From Siphonodentalium dalli (Eukaryota; Mollusca; Scaphopoda; Gadilida; Siphonodentaliidae), in NCBI GenBank assembly GCA_032622095.1, contig CP136064.1:48118073-48182072 (forward strand): a DNA stretch of 64,000 nucleotides, written 5' to 3'. The translations under genes were made by a program, and so were the position numbers. How positions within the stretch are numbered: position 1 is the stretch's first letter; every line of letters begins with the position of its first letter. A model generated the notes under the pieces. It saw only the letters and a list, made by a program, of their open reading frames with translations. It did not search any database and had not been told where the DNA came from. Shown here piece by piece: positions 1 to 11,775 of this stretch.

Positions 1-19
1 AACAATCGTGTAATAAATA

Positions 20-175
20 GAGGATCTACAACGAGTCCCCAGTTTATAGCGGAATTTACAAAACGAGTCCAGTAAATTAGGTCCGGACCGAGCCTTTGTC
101 GAGGTCCAGACTTAATTTACTGGACGAGTTTTGTAAATTCCGCTATAAACTTGGGACGAGCTGTAGATTATATTT
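20..175. repeat. Hairpin repeat (imperfect palindrome)
   Basis: GAGGATCTACAACGAGTCC pairs with GGACGAGCTGTAGATT, continuing through AATTTACAAAACGAGTCCAG and its complement. A second copy is at 6665-6820 and a diverged one at 4745-4880. It is a foldback or MITE-like element. Confidence 0.8.
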
Positions 176-995
176 ATTACATGATCCAAAACATACTTAA
201 ATTAACAAATTGGACGCGAAACTAACATCAGCTTCTATAAGGCATGCGATGACGTTTCATGTAACTATGCGTTGTTTGCCCGCGTAAAGAAATAGTCCCA
301 GATAAATAAAGACTCCTTGGCGTATTTAGTGGCATATATTTAATAACATAACTGTTCAAACTCTTCATTCATTAAGAGTTTGTTGGAAAAATATTGCAAG
401 CGATAGTATTTTGAGACGTAGCGTACGGAATATATACAGACGACAAACCGGAAGTCAAAGGTCACCTGGCACTATTTCCTGTTATTAAACGAACGTTTAA
501 TATCACAATTTATAGAATGGGATAAGGGGAAGATCATGTAATAAATAATCATATAACACCAAGCAAGAACACTGCAGCCTTGGACATGTTTCAAATCGGA
601 TCTTGAACAGTTACAGTTAAATTTTTGCAACTTTTTCCAAAACTTTAGCGGAGCCCACAGAGTGTTATTTTCGTATGGAGTATTGGAGTTAATAATCATA
701 GAGTCGACAGTAATGTCCGAATATTTACATGTTGGGCGAAAATGTCTACACGTGTAAAAAAAAAACAAGACAGTAAAAGGCCCAGTGCTATAATCGACAA
801 CACTTCACATAGGATGTGTTTTTTCTGCTTAGCTATAAATGGATTCTTATTAGTAATGCTGTATACTGTATCTATATTAGTCTGTGGACAGGACCCACTC
901 GTCGGTACCCCCCCCCCCCCCACCTATATATTTTGAAGGACGTTACAATAGCATGTTTAAACATGCATGATAGCAATTTCAGATTCACAGCTTAA

Positions 996-1491
996 AGGCA
1001 CGTGAGGCCTTAATTGTCGAAAATATTCATATTTGTTCCAAACACCGTAAACAGAAAAACATTAAAACGCATACAGTTTCGTTCATATATACCATGACCA
1101 TGGCGTAAACAGCATGTTATCATAAATACCTACTATATTGTACCTATAAGCAAGAGCCTGATTGGGTTACAGAGGACAGCACAATGCTACTGGCTAATCA
1201 CACACAAATGGCATAAACGCTCTTTATTAGTTCCATATCAGGAATTCACCAACAAAGAACGCTCTTTATGTTTACCATCATAATATAAACAAACACAAGA
1301 AAAGTAACTTTTTATGCTTTTGTTTACATAACAATGGTTAAACATATGAGAATAACATACTGTTTATGCGATATTTCTTATTTATATACGGACAAAGTCT
1401 GTCTACATTTTGATGTTCTTTCTGTTTGTGGCGGTCTTTGACGGGTGGAAATATTTTCACAGGATACCCACCGCCAAGGCCAACCGTACCT
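996..1491. mobile_element. TTAA-flanked MITE, copy in block 1
   Basis: Begins AGGCACGTGAGGCC after TTAA (992-995) and ends GGCCAACCGTACCT before TTGA (1492-1495, a one-base decay). A TTAA target duplication with short AGG...CCT ends suggests a piggyBac-mobilised MITE. Paralogues are at 7643, 12852 and 51599. Confidence 0.75.
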
Positions 1492-3269
1492 TTGATATGG
1501 AAAACACGAAAAGATCAATAACATGTTACCTGTTGCTGCTTTGTGTATTCGAAACGAACGCGCCATTGTACTCGTGTCACGTTTGGATTCTTATTAGTAA
1601 TAATGTGTCAGTGAACATGTATCTCCATCGGATAGTATATTTTCCTGTTCGATATTAAATTCAATCATAAAGACGCCTGCATGTTCACATAATAAAGCAT
1701 CATTGTGAAGTCAATCTACTACTTGATTGTTATTGATTTGTATGTTACATGTGTGATTCTGAATAAAACACATCGATTACTGGGACTCGGGACATAAATC
1801 AAAAAGTAAAATGATTATGTTTATTCAGTAAATAAGAATAAAATGATTTATAAAAAATATACTTGTGAAATCTTGTGATAACACCAATTATGATAATAGG
1901 AACGAAATGTAAAACTTTCAAAATATGGTTGATGAAGGTACTGTTCATGACTGAACACTATCAACAGTCGGATACACACATGAGCGGTATATATGTCATA
2001 CACAGACACAGGTTTTACGTATATACACTCAAATCAGCATAACGACAATCAAGTCCTTTTGTTAGCTTTGTTGCCACAACATTTCTTTTAAAAGAACATT
2101 GAGAATTCAGATGAACAATTGAAGCAATGTTCATTTTTTGACTCTCAAAAGTGGCAAGCGCTTTCAAGGTGATGTTCACGAAACACTCCGATCAGGTGTT
2201 TCGAACGGAATAACAAATAATTATGCCAAAATAAGTTATTTTCCTAAATTTGATATCCAAGTAGTCAGAAAACATCGTCAATGTTATAAACTAATTGCAC
2301 ACAGCGACTATATTATTGGCGAAACCATTGCCGTAATGTTTATGTCCAATAATGAGTCCCGAATAAATTAGTAAATATTTACATTTGTTCGTAGTTCAAC
2401 CGTTGTGTTAAAATAGTACAGTTGATGTGGTTTGAATTTTCGACAATCTTAGTTCATTGCTACATTCTTCCAATGGGGATAATGAAATAGGTCCACAATA
2501 TGCCTTTAAATGTTACAAACAATTTCGTAAATCTCACAAATGTTTGAGTAAAATTACATATAACCTTCAAATCTCTAACTGAGCCTAGTAACTGCTCACT
2601 GTGTGTCCTGCTCATGAGAACAATTATGTTGATATCAAATATGTATACACGAATATACTTGTATATGGACAGATTACAACGCGCATCTTGGTCGATTATC
2701 TTTTATCAAATGAGTTGCGGGATGGTGTAAGGATCTATTTCACGTAAGCGGCGCTTTGAGTGAAATGTGATTATGCGCCGTCCGCATCGAGTTTGATAAA
2801 ATATTCTAGATTATGATGCAAGTTGTGTTCTGTATTTATTCCACTCCCGTGTGTCGGTTAAGTTTAATCCATGACTGTAACTACCATTGATACTAAAACT
2901 AACGTTATTGTGATTTAAATTTGATGAAAACCGGCAATTATCTGCATCGCCCGAAGCGTATTGTTGACGATAGAGGAGTAATGTCGCAAGAGCTATACAC
3001 GCCTTTGACATCGTTTAACGGTATACTCGTAGGGTGCTCATCTTTAATCTCAAATCGACTCCACCCGCCTCGCATGTGCAATTTGACATATATCAAGATG
3101 TTCCACCCACTTTGGAATGTTTAAAACAACCCGAAAGAGATCCGTTATTTAGTTGAATATAACGTGACTGCCAATACTGGGGTGAAGGTCGAGTATAGCT
3201 CCTGCGACTTTACCCCTCTGCCATTGTTGACGTTATGTTCGTCATCGCTCTTTGGAAACAACGTCAACT

Positions 3270-3540
3270 CGAAGTGGTTCCGGTTTGTATTCTTTTGTGG
3301 TATACAATAATATGTATCCAATGACTTGTATATTCCACTGAATACATGTGTCCCACGCCATCGGTGTGAAATAAAAATATAAAACTCCATCACTTAATAA
3401 ACACCAAGTATTCACCATTCCACAAAACTCTTTTGCTCCAAAAGTACATTTCCAGTTCTCATCCTTGTGAATGGAGTTATCTCTCTTGCACTGTTCACCT
3501 ACTTTATGTCTGTTCGTTGCACTGCACAACTTGTCTAATT
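3270..3540 (-). pseudogene. Possible Cys-rich metalloprotease-type exon, copy 1
   Basis: The minus frame reads CSATNRHKVGEQC...NWKCTFGAKEFCGMVNTWCLLS and then FTPMAWDTC. The cysteine spacing and EQC...C..FG...CGM....C pattern resemble the disintegrin/Cys-rich region of ADAMTS-type proteases, but the match is weak and by eye. A possible acceptor (ACAATTAG) precedes it. No catalytic HExxH exon was found nearby, so it is at best a gene fragment. Confidence 0.28.
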
Positions 3541-4030
3541 GTCAATAATTTTATTTTACATCTGTCAGCTGAACAACGAACACATTACTAAAAAATATTG
3601 AAAATAATATTCAGAAGTTATAGATCATTAGCAGCTGTTTCTGCACCAAGTTGAGACAAATACTTTGTATTTTCGCCATATCAGGCCATATTAGAAATAT
3701 AGGCATATATAGTGACAACGAACACTATTATTTCACGCTGAATGAAAACAAATTGAGTCCATTTTTTAGTTTTTGACGGGTATAAGTGATAAAAGTATTT
3801 CAGAAATTTGCCTACATATCATGGTCCCCGGAACTGGACAGCAATGTGATAAAGGTAAGAATATAATTTGAGGCGTCAAACCTCCAAAATGTTTGAAAAT
3901 GGCTATAATGGCCATTTGGGACTTGATAATAAACATACATCACATAAATATCACGCATTAATAAATACAGTATTTAAGTCACTATGGGTCCTCGAACATA
4001 GTCTTTGTTCAATTCAAATTGAATTCATAT

Positions 4031-4488
4031 GTGACCCGCCATATCAAATCCAGTCGTAAGTCGGGATTTTTTTTACCCTGTGCCAATGCATTCTCTTATA
4101 TATGCGAGTCGACCATAGGTCGCCTCGCATATATAAGAGAATGCATTGGCCTAACAATTTTTTACAATTTTAATAATTTTTTCTTGTATTCTTTAACAAT
4201 TTTATAATTTCACCCATACAGAGCCCCAGACAAACATGAGCAGACGACACTCTTCTATATGCTTCTATATATGTGTGGTGCTCCCTGCAGGGTAATGGAT
4301 GTTTTTTATTTTATGTCCTAAAAATTGTAAGAAACATTTATTTTTAAAAAATGATAAAAAATTGTTAGGCCAATGCATTCTCTTATATATGCGAGGCGAC
4401 GTATGGTCGACTCGCATATATAAGAGAATGCATTGGCATAGGGTAAAAAAAATCCCGACTTACGACTGGATTTGATATGGCGGGTCCC
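4031..4488. mobile_element. MITE copy 1 (terminal repeats with two internal palindromes)
   Basis: A 458-bp element. Its inverted termini start GTGACCCGCCATATC, and next to each lies a palindrome of about 66 bp, CCAATGCATTCTCTTATATA...TATAAGAGAATGCATTGG, around a TCGACC/GGTCGC centre. It has no coding capacity. The right end is slightly degraded (GGGTCCC). It marks the right limit of the first copy of the duplicated left block. Confidence 0.88.
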
Positions 4489-4744
4489 ATTTTCGAAACC
4501 GTTCATGGTTGGATTATTATCTGATTGGATTATTTTGAAGCCGTCTAGTCGGAGTGCGTATCATCCTTATTCTGAGTGACAGAGACCAACGAAACCGCGA
4601 AAATCGTCAAAACTGAAATCTCAGTACAATCTCAAAGATTTAGATTTTTTCCTTCTGCAGTGTCGTAAAAATAATAAAATCGTTTGTTCTCATCAACTGG
4701 AAGATATTTGAATATGAAAGTATATCTATTATAACAACTGTGAT

Positions 4745-4880
4745 ATATAGAGGATCTCACATGAGTTTCTATTTTATACGGAATTTATCAACCGAGTTCA
4801 CTAAATTCGATTTGAGCCGAGGTTTAGAGGACGAGGTTGATAAATTACGTATAAAATAGGACGAGTGTGAGATATACCTT
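4745..4880. repeat. Diverged copy of the hairpin repeat
   Basis: The same organisation as 20-175 (GAGGATCTCACATGAGT ... GGACGAGTGTGAGATATA), but the inner sequence is substantially changed. Confidence 0.7.
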
Positions 4881-5259
4881 TTATCACATGATCAAATAAA
4901 CCCGAAGCAACGCGAAATATTCATCGAAAACAACAATCATAAACTACAGCGATCGCAAGTTATTTGAAGAACGCCGTGACGTCATCGCACGCGCTGATAT
5001 TAAACGTGTCTATTACCGATAATTATGAAACTGCTTTTATGGCCAAATTATGTGATAAAACGTGTTATTTGTTAAGTTATTGATAAATATCAATTATATA
5101 GTTCCAGAGATAAATATGTTTTTGTGTCTCCTGAACACTTTGATTTTCCTGAGGTACGACCTTATAGACATTGTAGTCAATAGAGCGATTAGGAATGGGG
5201 AAAGTTGAAATGTCTAAGTATACTAGATGTCAACAAGAGATATATTTAAATTAAAATCT

Positions 5260-5830
5260 AAAATTCTGAGAGAAAAATTTTGGCTCCAATCTAGGGGTGA
5301 CCCCGAAGTTCCATATATATTAAGTCTGGTGATGATCAGATGAGGGATGTCGTCTGTATGTGTGCCGAAGGCTTTAGTCGTGCTAAGAGTAAACGCCAAG
5401 ATGCCCGCTGTCGGCCAATTTTATCAACGAATTCGGAAAAGAAATTGATGGCTCTCATCTAGAGGTCACCCAGAAGATCCATGCGAAGTTTGATCATTAT
5501 CGGATGAGGGATGCGGTCTGTAGGATGTGCCAAATTATTTAGCCATGTAGAGAGTAAAATCCAAGATGGCCATGTTTTTCATCGAAAAAATTTGATAGCT
5601 CGCATGGAGAGGTGATTCTAAACATGTCTGTAAATTTTCAAAATAATTCCCTAATAAATGCGGACTGCATGATGTGCCGATGGATTAAAACATGAAATCC
5701 AAGATGGCTGTTGGTGGCTATGTTTTTAACGAATTCCGAAAATTATGGCTCCATCTAAAGGACAATCCTAAGACTGAAATTTGGTATGGTCATGTATTTC
5801 GACCTTCCGGGTAACATGGACTGGATCATG
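5260..5830. repeat. Degenerate tandem repeat, about 150-bp period
   Basis: Four diverged units start near 5278, 5447, 5589 and 5744, each with a TGGCTC-ATCTAGAGGT-type core and three of them with CCAAGATGGC-like stretches. No coding signal. Confidence 0.65.
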
Positions 5831-5885
5831 ACTTCAAAATCAATGCAGAACATGGATATGTACATCTATACAATGGGGTCACTTA

Positions 5886-5978
5886 CAACATCATCGTCAT
5901 CATCACCATCATCAACATCCTCATGACCTCATCGTCATTGTTGACATCATCATCATCATCATCACCCAGCAATGTCAC
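5886..5978. repeat. CAT/ATC trinucleotide microsatellite
   Basis: Interrupted ATC repeats (CATCATCGTCATCATCACC and similar). Confidence 0.85.
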
Positions 5979-6375
5979 ATGTTGACGTTATGACGTCATA
6001 TCCTCACGGGCATCGCCGTTCTCAGTAACTACTGGGTGGATCTCATTGAAATTATATAGATTTGAATGTATGGTAGGAATATTAAATATCAGATAATAAA
6101 GGTCAAGGTTGAATATGGGTGGTGTCGTACTATTTTATTTGCCATTTGTTATTGTCAATTATGGAGTTAGCCAACGTTTCCCGAGCAAAGCCGTGTATGC
6201 ATATAAGAGAATGCATTGGCACTGGGTTTTCTTTAAATTTCAGGAAGCTCCAGTCATGGAAGGGTTAAATTAACGTGCTGTATAAGGTATATATTCAATC
6301 AAAAAATAATGAAATGCTCTTGAACGTAATAACACAGCCTCGAGTTTTATACTTCCGCGATGACACAAGTGCCGT

Positions 6376-6645
6376 ATAAACAATCCCATTAAAACACATG
6401 ACGTTATGTGTTTATTACACGGCATGTACCCATCCTAGAATCCGTGGATTAAAAATACAGACTTAAAAGGTTTATTTAGGCACATACAGAGCTTCTTTTG
6501 TCATGTGTGATGATGCTTTTATTTTTAACTTCCGGTTTCATGGTTGAGGCGAACGTCGCGTGCGCGTCATTTGATGTCAGCGAGATGCGTATGGAACGTA
6601 CACGGATTTGTAAATATGGAACAACAATAACACTGTACTTCTAGG
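6376..6645 (-). repeat. Interspersed repeat related to 62395-62640
   Basis: Shares TGTTTATTACACG, CCTAGAATCCGTG, TCATGTGTGATGATGCTTTTA and the GTATGGAACGTAC segment with 62395-62640 in opposite orientation. A fragment also lies at 33530-33690. It abuts the start of duplicated block 2. Confidence 0.68.
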
Positions 6646-7642
6646 AACAATCGTGTAATAAATAGAGGATCTACAACGAGTCCCCAGTTTATAGCGAAAT
6701 TTACAAAACGAGTCCAGTAAATTAGGTCCGGACCGAGCCTTTGTCGAGGTCCAGACTTAATTTACTGGACGAGTTTTGTAAATTCCGCTATAAACTTGGG
6801 ACGAGCTGTAGATTATATCTATTACATGATCCAAAACATACTTAAATTAACAAATTGGACGCGAAACTAACATCAGCTTCTATAAGGCATGCGATGACGT
6901 TTCATGTAACTATGCGTTTTTTGCCCGCGTAAAGAAATAGTCCCAGATAAATAAAGACTCCTTGGCGTATTTAGTGGCATATATTTAATAACATACCTGT
7001 TCAAACTCTTCATTCATTAATATATTGGAAGCGATAGTATTTTGAGACGTAACGTACGGAATATATACAGACGACAAACCGGAAGTCAAAGGTCATCTGG
7101 CACTATTTCCTGTTATTAAACGAACGTTTAATATCACAATTTATAGAATGGGATAAGGGGAAGATCATGTAATAAATAATCATATAACACCAAGCAAGAA
7201 CACTGCAGCCTTGGACATGTTTCAAATCGGATCTTGAACAGTTACAGTTAAATTTTTGCAACTTTTTCCAAAACTTTAGCGGAGCCCACAGAGTGTTATT
7301 TTCGTATGGAGTATTGGAGTTAATAATCATAGAGTCGACAGTAGTGTCCGAATATTTACATGTTGGGCGAAAATGTCTACACGTGTAAAAAAAAAAACAA
7401 GACAGTAAAAGGCCCAGTGCTATAATCGACAACACTTCACATAGGATGTGTTTTTTCTGCTTAGCTATAATTGGATTCTTATTAGTAATGCTGTATACTG
7501 TATCTATATTAGTCTGTGGACAGGACCCAGTCGTCGGTACCAAATGTCCTGGCAACTCCCCCCCCGCCACCTATATATTTTGAAGGACGTTACAATAGCA
7601 TGTTTAAACATGCATGATAGCAATTTCAGATTCACAGCTTAA

Positions 7643-8136
7643 AGGCACGTGAGGCCTTAATTGTCGAAAATACTCATATTTGTTCCAAACACCGTAAACA
7701 GAAAAACATTAAAACGCATACAGTTTCGTTCATATATACCATGACCATCGCGTAAACAGCATGTTATCATAAATACCTACTATATTTTACCTAAGCAAGA
7801 GCCTGATTGGGTTACAGAGGACAGCACAATGCTACTGGCCAATCACACACAAATGGCATAAACGCTCTTTATTAGTTCCATATCAGGAATTCACCAACAA
7901 AGAACGCTCTTTATGCTTACCATCATAATATAAACAAACACAAGAAAAGTAACTTTTTATGCTTTTGTTTACATAACAATGGTTAAACATATGAGAATAA
8001 CATACTGTTTATGCGATATTTCTTATTTATATACGGACAAAGTCTGTCTACATTTTGATGTTCTTTCTGTTTGTGGCGGTCTTTGACGGGTGGAAATATT
8101 TTCACAGGATACCCACCGCCAAGGCCAATCGTACCT
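7643..8136. mobile_element. TTAA-flanked MITE, copy in block 2
   Basis: TTAA at 7639-7642 and 8137-8140 with the same ends; duplicated together with its host block. Confidence 0.78.
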
Positions 8137-9919
8137 TTAATATGGAAAACACGAAAAAATCAATAACATGTTACCTGTTGCTGCTTTGTGTATTCGAAAC
8201 GAACGCGCCATTGCATTCATGTCACGTTTGGATTCTTATTAGTAATAATGTGTCAGTGAACATGTATCTCTATCGGATGGTATATTTTTCTGTTCGATAT
8301 TAAATTCAATCATAAAGACGCCTGCATGTTCACATAATAAAGCATCAATGTGAAGTCAATCTACTACTTGATTGTTATTGATTTGTATGTTACATGTGTG
8401 ATTCTGAATAAAACACATCGATTACTGGGACTCGGGACATAAATCAAAAAGTAAAATGATTATGTTTATTCAGTAAAGAAGAATAAAATGATTTATAAAA
8501 AATATACTTGTGAAATCTTGTGATAACACCAATTATGATAATAGGAACGAAATGTAAAACTTTCAAAATATGGTTGATGAAGGTACTGTTCATGACTGAA
8601 CACTATCAACAGTCGGATACACACATGAGCGGTATATATGTCATACACAGACACACGTTTTACGTATATACACTCAAATCAGCATAACGACAATCAAGTC
8701 CTTTCGTTAGCTTTGTTGCCACAACATTTCTTTTCAAAGAACATTGATAATTCAGATGAACAATTGAAGCAATGTTCATTTTTTGACTCTCAAAAGTGGC
8801 AAGCGCTTTCAAGTGATGTTCACGAAACACTCCGATCAGGTGTTTCGAACGGAATAACAAATAATTATGCCAAAATAAGTTATTTTCCTAAATTTGAGAT
8901 CCAAGTAGTCAGAAAACATCGTCAATGTTATAAACTAATTGCACACAGCGACTATATTATTGGCGAAACCATTTCCGTAATGTTTATGTCCAATAATGAG
9001 TCCCGAATAAATTAGTAAATATTTACATTTGTTCGTAGTTCAACCGTTGTTAAAATAGTTGATGTGGTTTGAATTTTCGACAATCTTAGTTCATTGCTAC
9101 ATTCTTCCAATGGGGATAATGAAATAGGTCCACAATATGCCTTTAAATGTTACAAACAATTTAGTAAATCTCACAAATGTTTGAGTAAAATTACATATAA
9201 CCTTCAAATCTCTAACTGAGCCTAGTAACTGCTCACTGTGTGTCATGCTCATGAGAACAATTATGTTGATATCAAATATGTATACACGAATATACTTGTA
9301 TATGGACAGATGACAACGCGCATCTTTGTCGAGAATCTTTTATCGAATGAGTTGCGGGATGGTGTAAGGATCTATTTCACGTAAGCGGCGCTTTGAGTGA
9401 AATGTGATTATGCGCCGTCCGCATCGAGTTTGATAAAATATTCTAGATTATGATGCAAGTTGTGTTCTGTATTTATTCCACTCCCGTGTGTCGGGTAAGT
9501 TTAATCCATGACTGTAACTACCATTGATACTAAAACTAACGTTATCGTGATTTAAATCTGATGAAAACCGGCAATTATCTGCATCGCCCGAAGCGTATTG
9601 TTCATGATAGAGGAGTAATGTCGCAAGAGCTATACTCGCCTTTGACATCGTTTAACGGTATACTCGTAGGGTGCTCATCTTTAATCTCAAATCGACTCCA
9701 CCCGCCTCGCATGTGCAATTTGACATATATCAAGATGTTCCACCCACTTTGGAATGTTTAAAACAACCCGAAAGAGATCCATTATTTAGTTGAATATAAC
9801 GTGACTGCCAATACTGGGGTGAAGGTCGAGTATAGCTCCTGCGACTTTACCCCTCTACCATTCTTGACGTTATGTTCGTCATCGCTCTTTGTAAACAACG
9901 TCAACTCGAAGTGGTTCCG

Positions 9920-10180
9920 GTTTGTATTTCTCTTGTGGTATACAATAATATGTATCCAATGACTTGTATATTCCACTGAATACATGTGTCCCACGCCATC
10001 GGTGTGAAATAAAAATATAAAACTCCACCACTTAATAAACACCAAGTATTCACCATTCCACAAGACTCTTTTGCTCCAAAAGTACATTTCCAGTTCTCAT
10101 CCTTGTGAATGGAGTTATCTCTCTTGCATTGTTCACCTACTTTATGTCTGTTCGTTGCACTGCACAACTTGTCTAATTGT
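9920..10180 (-). pseudogene. Possible Cys-rich metalloprotease-type exon, copy 2
   Basis: Copy of 3270-3540 in the second large block. The cysteines are conserved and the differences are few (GAKESCGM for GAKEFCGM). The same reservations apply. Confidence 0.28.
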
Positions 10181-10675
10181 CAATAATTTTATTTTACATC
10201 TGTCAGCTGAACAACGAACACATTACTAAAAAATATTGAAAATAATATTCAGAAGTTATAGATCATTAGCAGCTGTTTCTGCACCAAGTTGAGACAAATA
10301 CTTTTTTATTTTCGCCATATCAGTATCAGGCCATATTAGAAATATAGGCCTATATAATGACAACGAACACTATTATTTAAAGCTGAATGAAAACAAATTG
10401 AGTCCATTTTTTAGTTTTTGACGGGTATAAGTGATAAAAGTATTTCAGAAATTTGCCTACATATCATGGTCCCCGGAACTGGACAACAATGTGATAAAGG
10501 TAAGAATATAATTTGAGGCGTCAAACCTCCAAAATGTTTGAAAATGGCTATAATGGCCATTTGGGACTTGATAATAAACATACATCACATAAATATCACG
10601 CATTAATAATTACAGTATTTAAGTCACTATGGGTCCTCGAACATAGTCTTTGTTCAATTCAAATTGAATTCATAT

Positions 10676-11106
10676 GTGACCGGCCATATCAAAAACCCTG
10701 TGCCAATGCATTCTCTTATATATGCGAGTCGACCATAGGTCGCCTCGCATATATAAGAGAATGCATTGGCCTAACAATTTTTTACAATTTTAATAATTTT
10801 TCTTGAATTCTTTAACAATTTTATAATTTTACCCATACAGAGCCCCAGACAAACATGAGCAGACGACACTCTTATATATGCTTCTATATATGTGTGGGGC
10901 TCCCTGCAGGGTCATGGATGTTTTTAATTTTATGTCCTAAAAATTGTAAGAAACATTTATTTAAAAAAAATGATAAAAAATTGTTAGGCCAATGCATTCT
11001 CTTATATATGCGAGGCGACGTATGGTCGACTCGCATATATAAGAGAATGCATTGGCACAGGGTAAAAATATCCCGTCGTACGACTGGATTTGATATGGCG
11101 GGTCAC
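10676..11106. mobile_element. MITE copy 2
   Basis: Same structure as 4031-4488, lacking about 25 bp next to the left terminus. The homology between the two large left-hand blocks ends exactly at its right terminus. Confidence 0.85.
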
Positions 11107-11568
11107 ATATAGGGATTCCACACCATTACGCTCGACTGAATTGAATTCATATAGTTCATAATTCATATAGTTCATAATTCATATAGTTCATTCGCGTATA
11201 CTACAGCTCTGGCAGAGGTGGCAGACATGAGCATAGTTAAAAACAAAACAGTTAGCGACGTCCATACACGACATGGGATTAAATTATAGGTTGGTTGTGA
11301 CTTGTGAGTCAATGAGTAATACACAAATTATTCTGCAGGAAAAAAATTCAAGTTATCTATTATAAATATATCGATAGCCACCGGCCATGTACCGACGTCC
11401 TGGATGAACGAAGAATATTACAATTCGTCAAAAAACTATTGTTAATATTTCATATCTCACAGTTGTAACTTACAAACTCGGATGTAAACCATTAGCGACA
11501 CACTATTAATTAACAGGTAACCCACAATGTATTGCCTTGTCCTTCTGGAACACGAGTCCAGACCAACT
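11107..11568. other. 3' flank of the oxidase gene
   Basis: AT-rich sequence downstream of the oxidase stop codon. There are three short ATTCATATAGTTC repeats at about 11145-11185. I see no gene and no canonical AATAAA on the minus strand. Confidence 0.5.
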
Positions 11569-11775
11569 TCAACACCATGATCTTCCGAATATCTGCTCCA
11601 GGTAACTGTTGACAAACATTCCGCATGGATCCACTCTCGCCTTCCTAATTGCGTCATTGAATGATCGTATATTGCTTCCATATACCTCCTTAATGACGTC
11701 AGTAATTCCTTCTATGTTGTCGTGACGTTTGGCCCAATGTGGACGAACTTGTTGAGATCGGAAGTTGTTTACGAA
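11569..11775 (-). CDS. Oxidase exon 10 (HWAK motif, stop)
   Basis: Residues 523-590 and a TGA stop at 11571-11569. The acceptor is CCATTGCAG. RPHWAK at 533-538 is the most conserved C-terminal motif of sugar-lactone oxidases, and phase 0 joins directly to exon 9. The assignment rests on motif, phase and strand across a very long intron; I found no other candidate last exon between 11.8 and 34.8 kb. No clear AATAAA was seen in the 450 bp downstream. Confidence 0.85.
   Translation of the reverse strand, partial: FVNNFRSQQVRPHWAKRHDNIEGITDVIKEVYGSNIRSFNDAIRKARVDPCGMFVNSYLEQIFGRSWC

Larger units (their letters stand above)
1..4488. repeat. Large duplicated block, copy 1
   Basis: Nearly identical to 6646-11106 at a constant offset of 6645 bp (small indels apart). 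It contains a hairpin repeat, a TTAA-type MITE, several short unrecognised ORFs and a terminal MITE. The left limit lies outside the window. Confidence 0.93.
6646..11106. repeat. Large duplicated block, copy 2
   Basis: Begins with AACAATCGTGTAATAAATAG as at position 1 and follows copy 1 until the right end of the MITE at 11106. Differences are scattered substitutions and short indels, so the duplication is fairly recent. It may be a tandem segmental duplication of a 6.6-kb unit or two insertions of a long repeat. Confidence 0.93.

Noticed and set aside
8638-9015. 125-aa plus-strand ORF in the second large block
   Set aside because: The frame is broken in the otherwise nearly identical first block (about 2160), the composition is unremarkable, and it overlaps interspersed repeat sequence.
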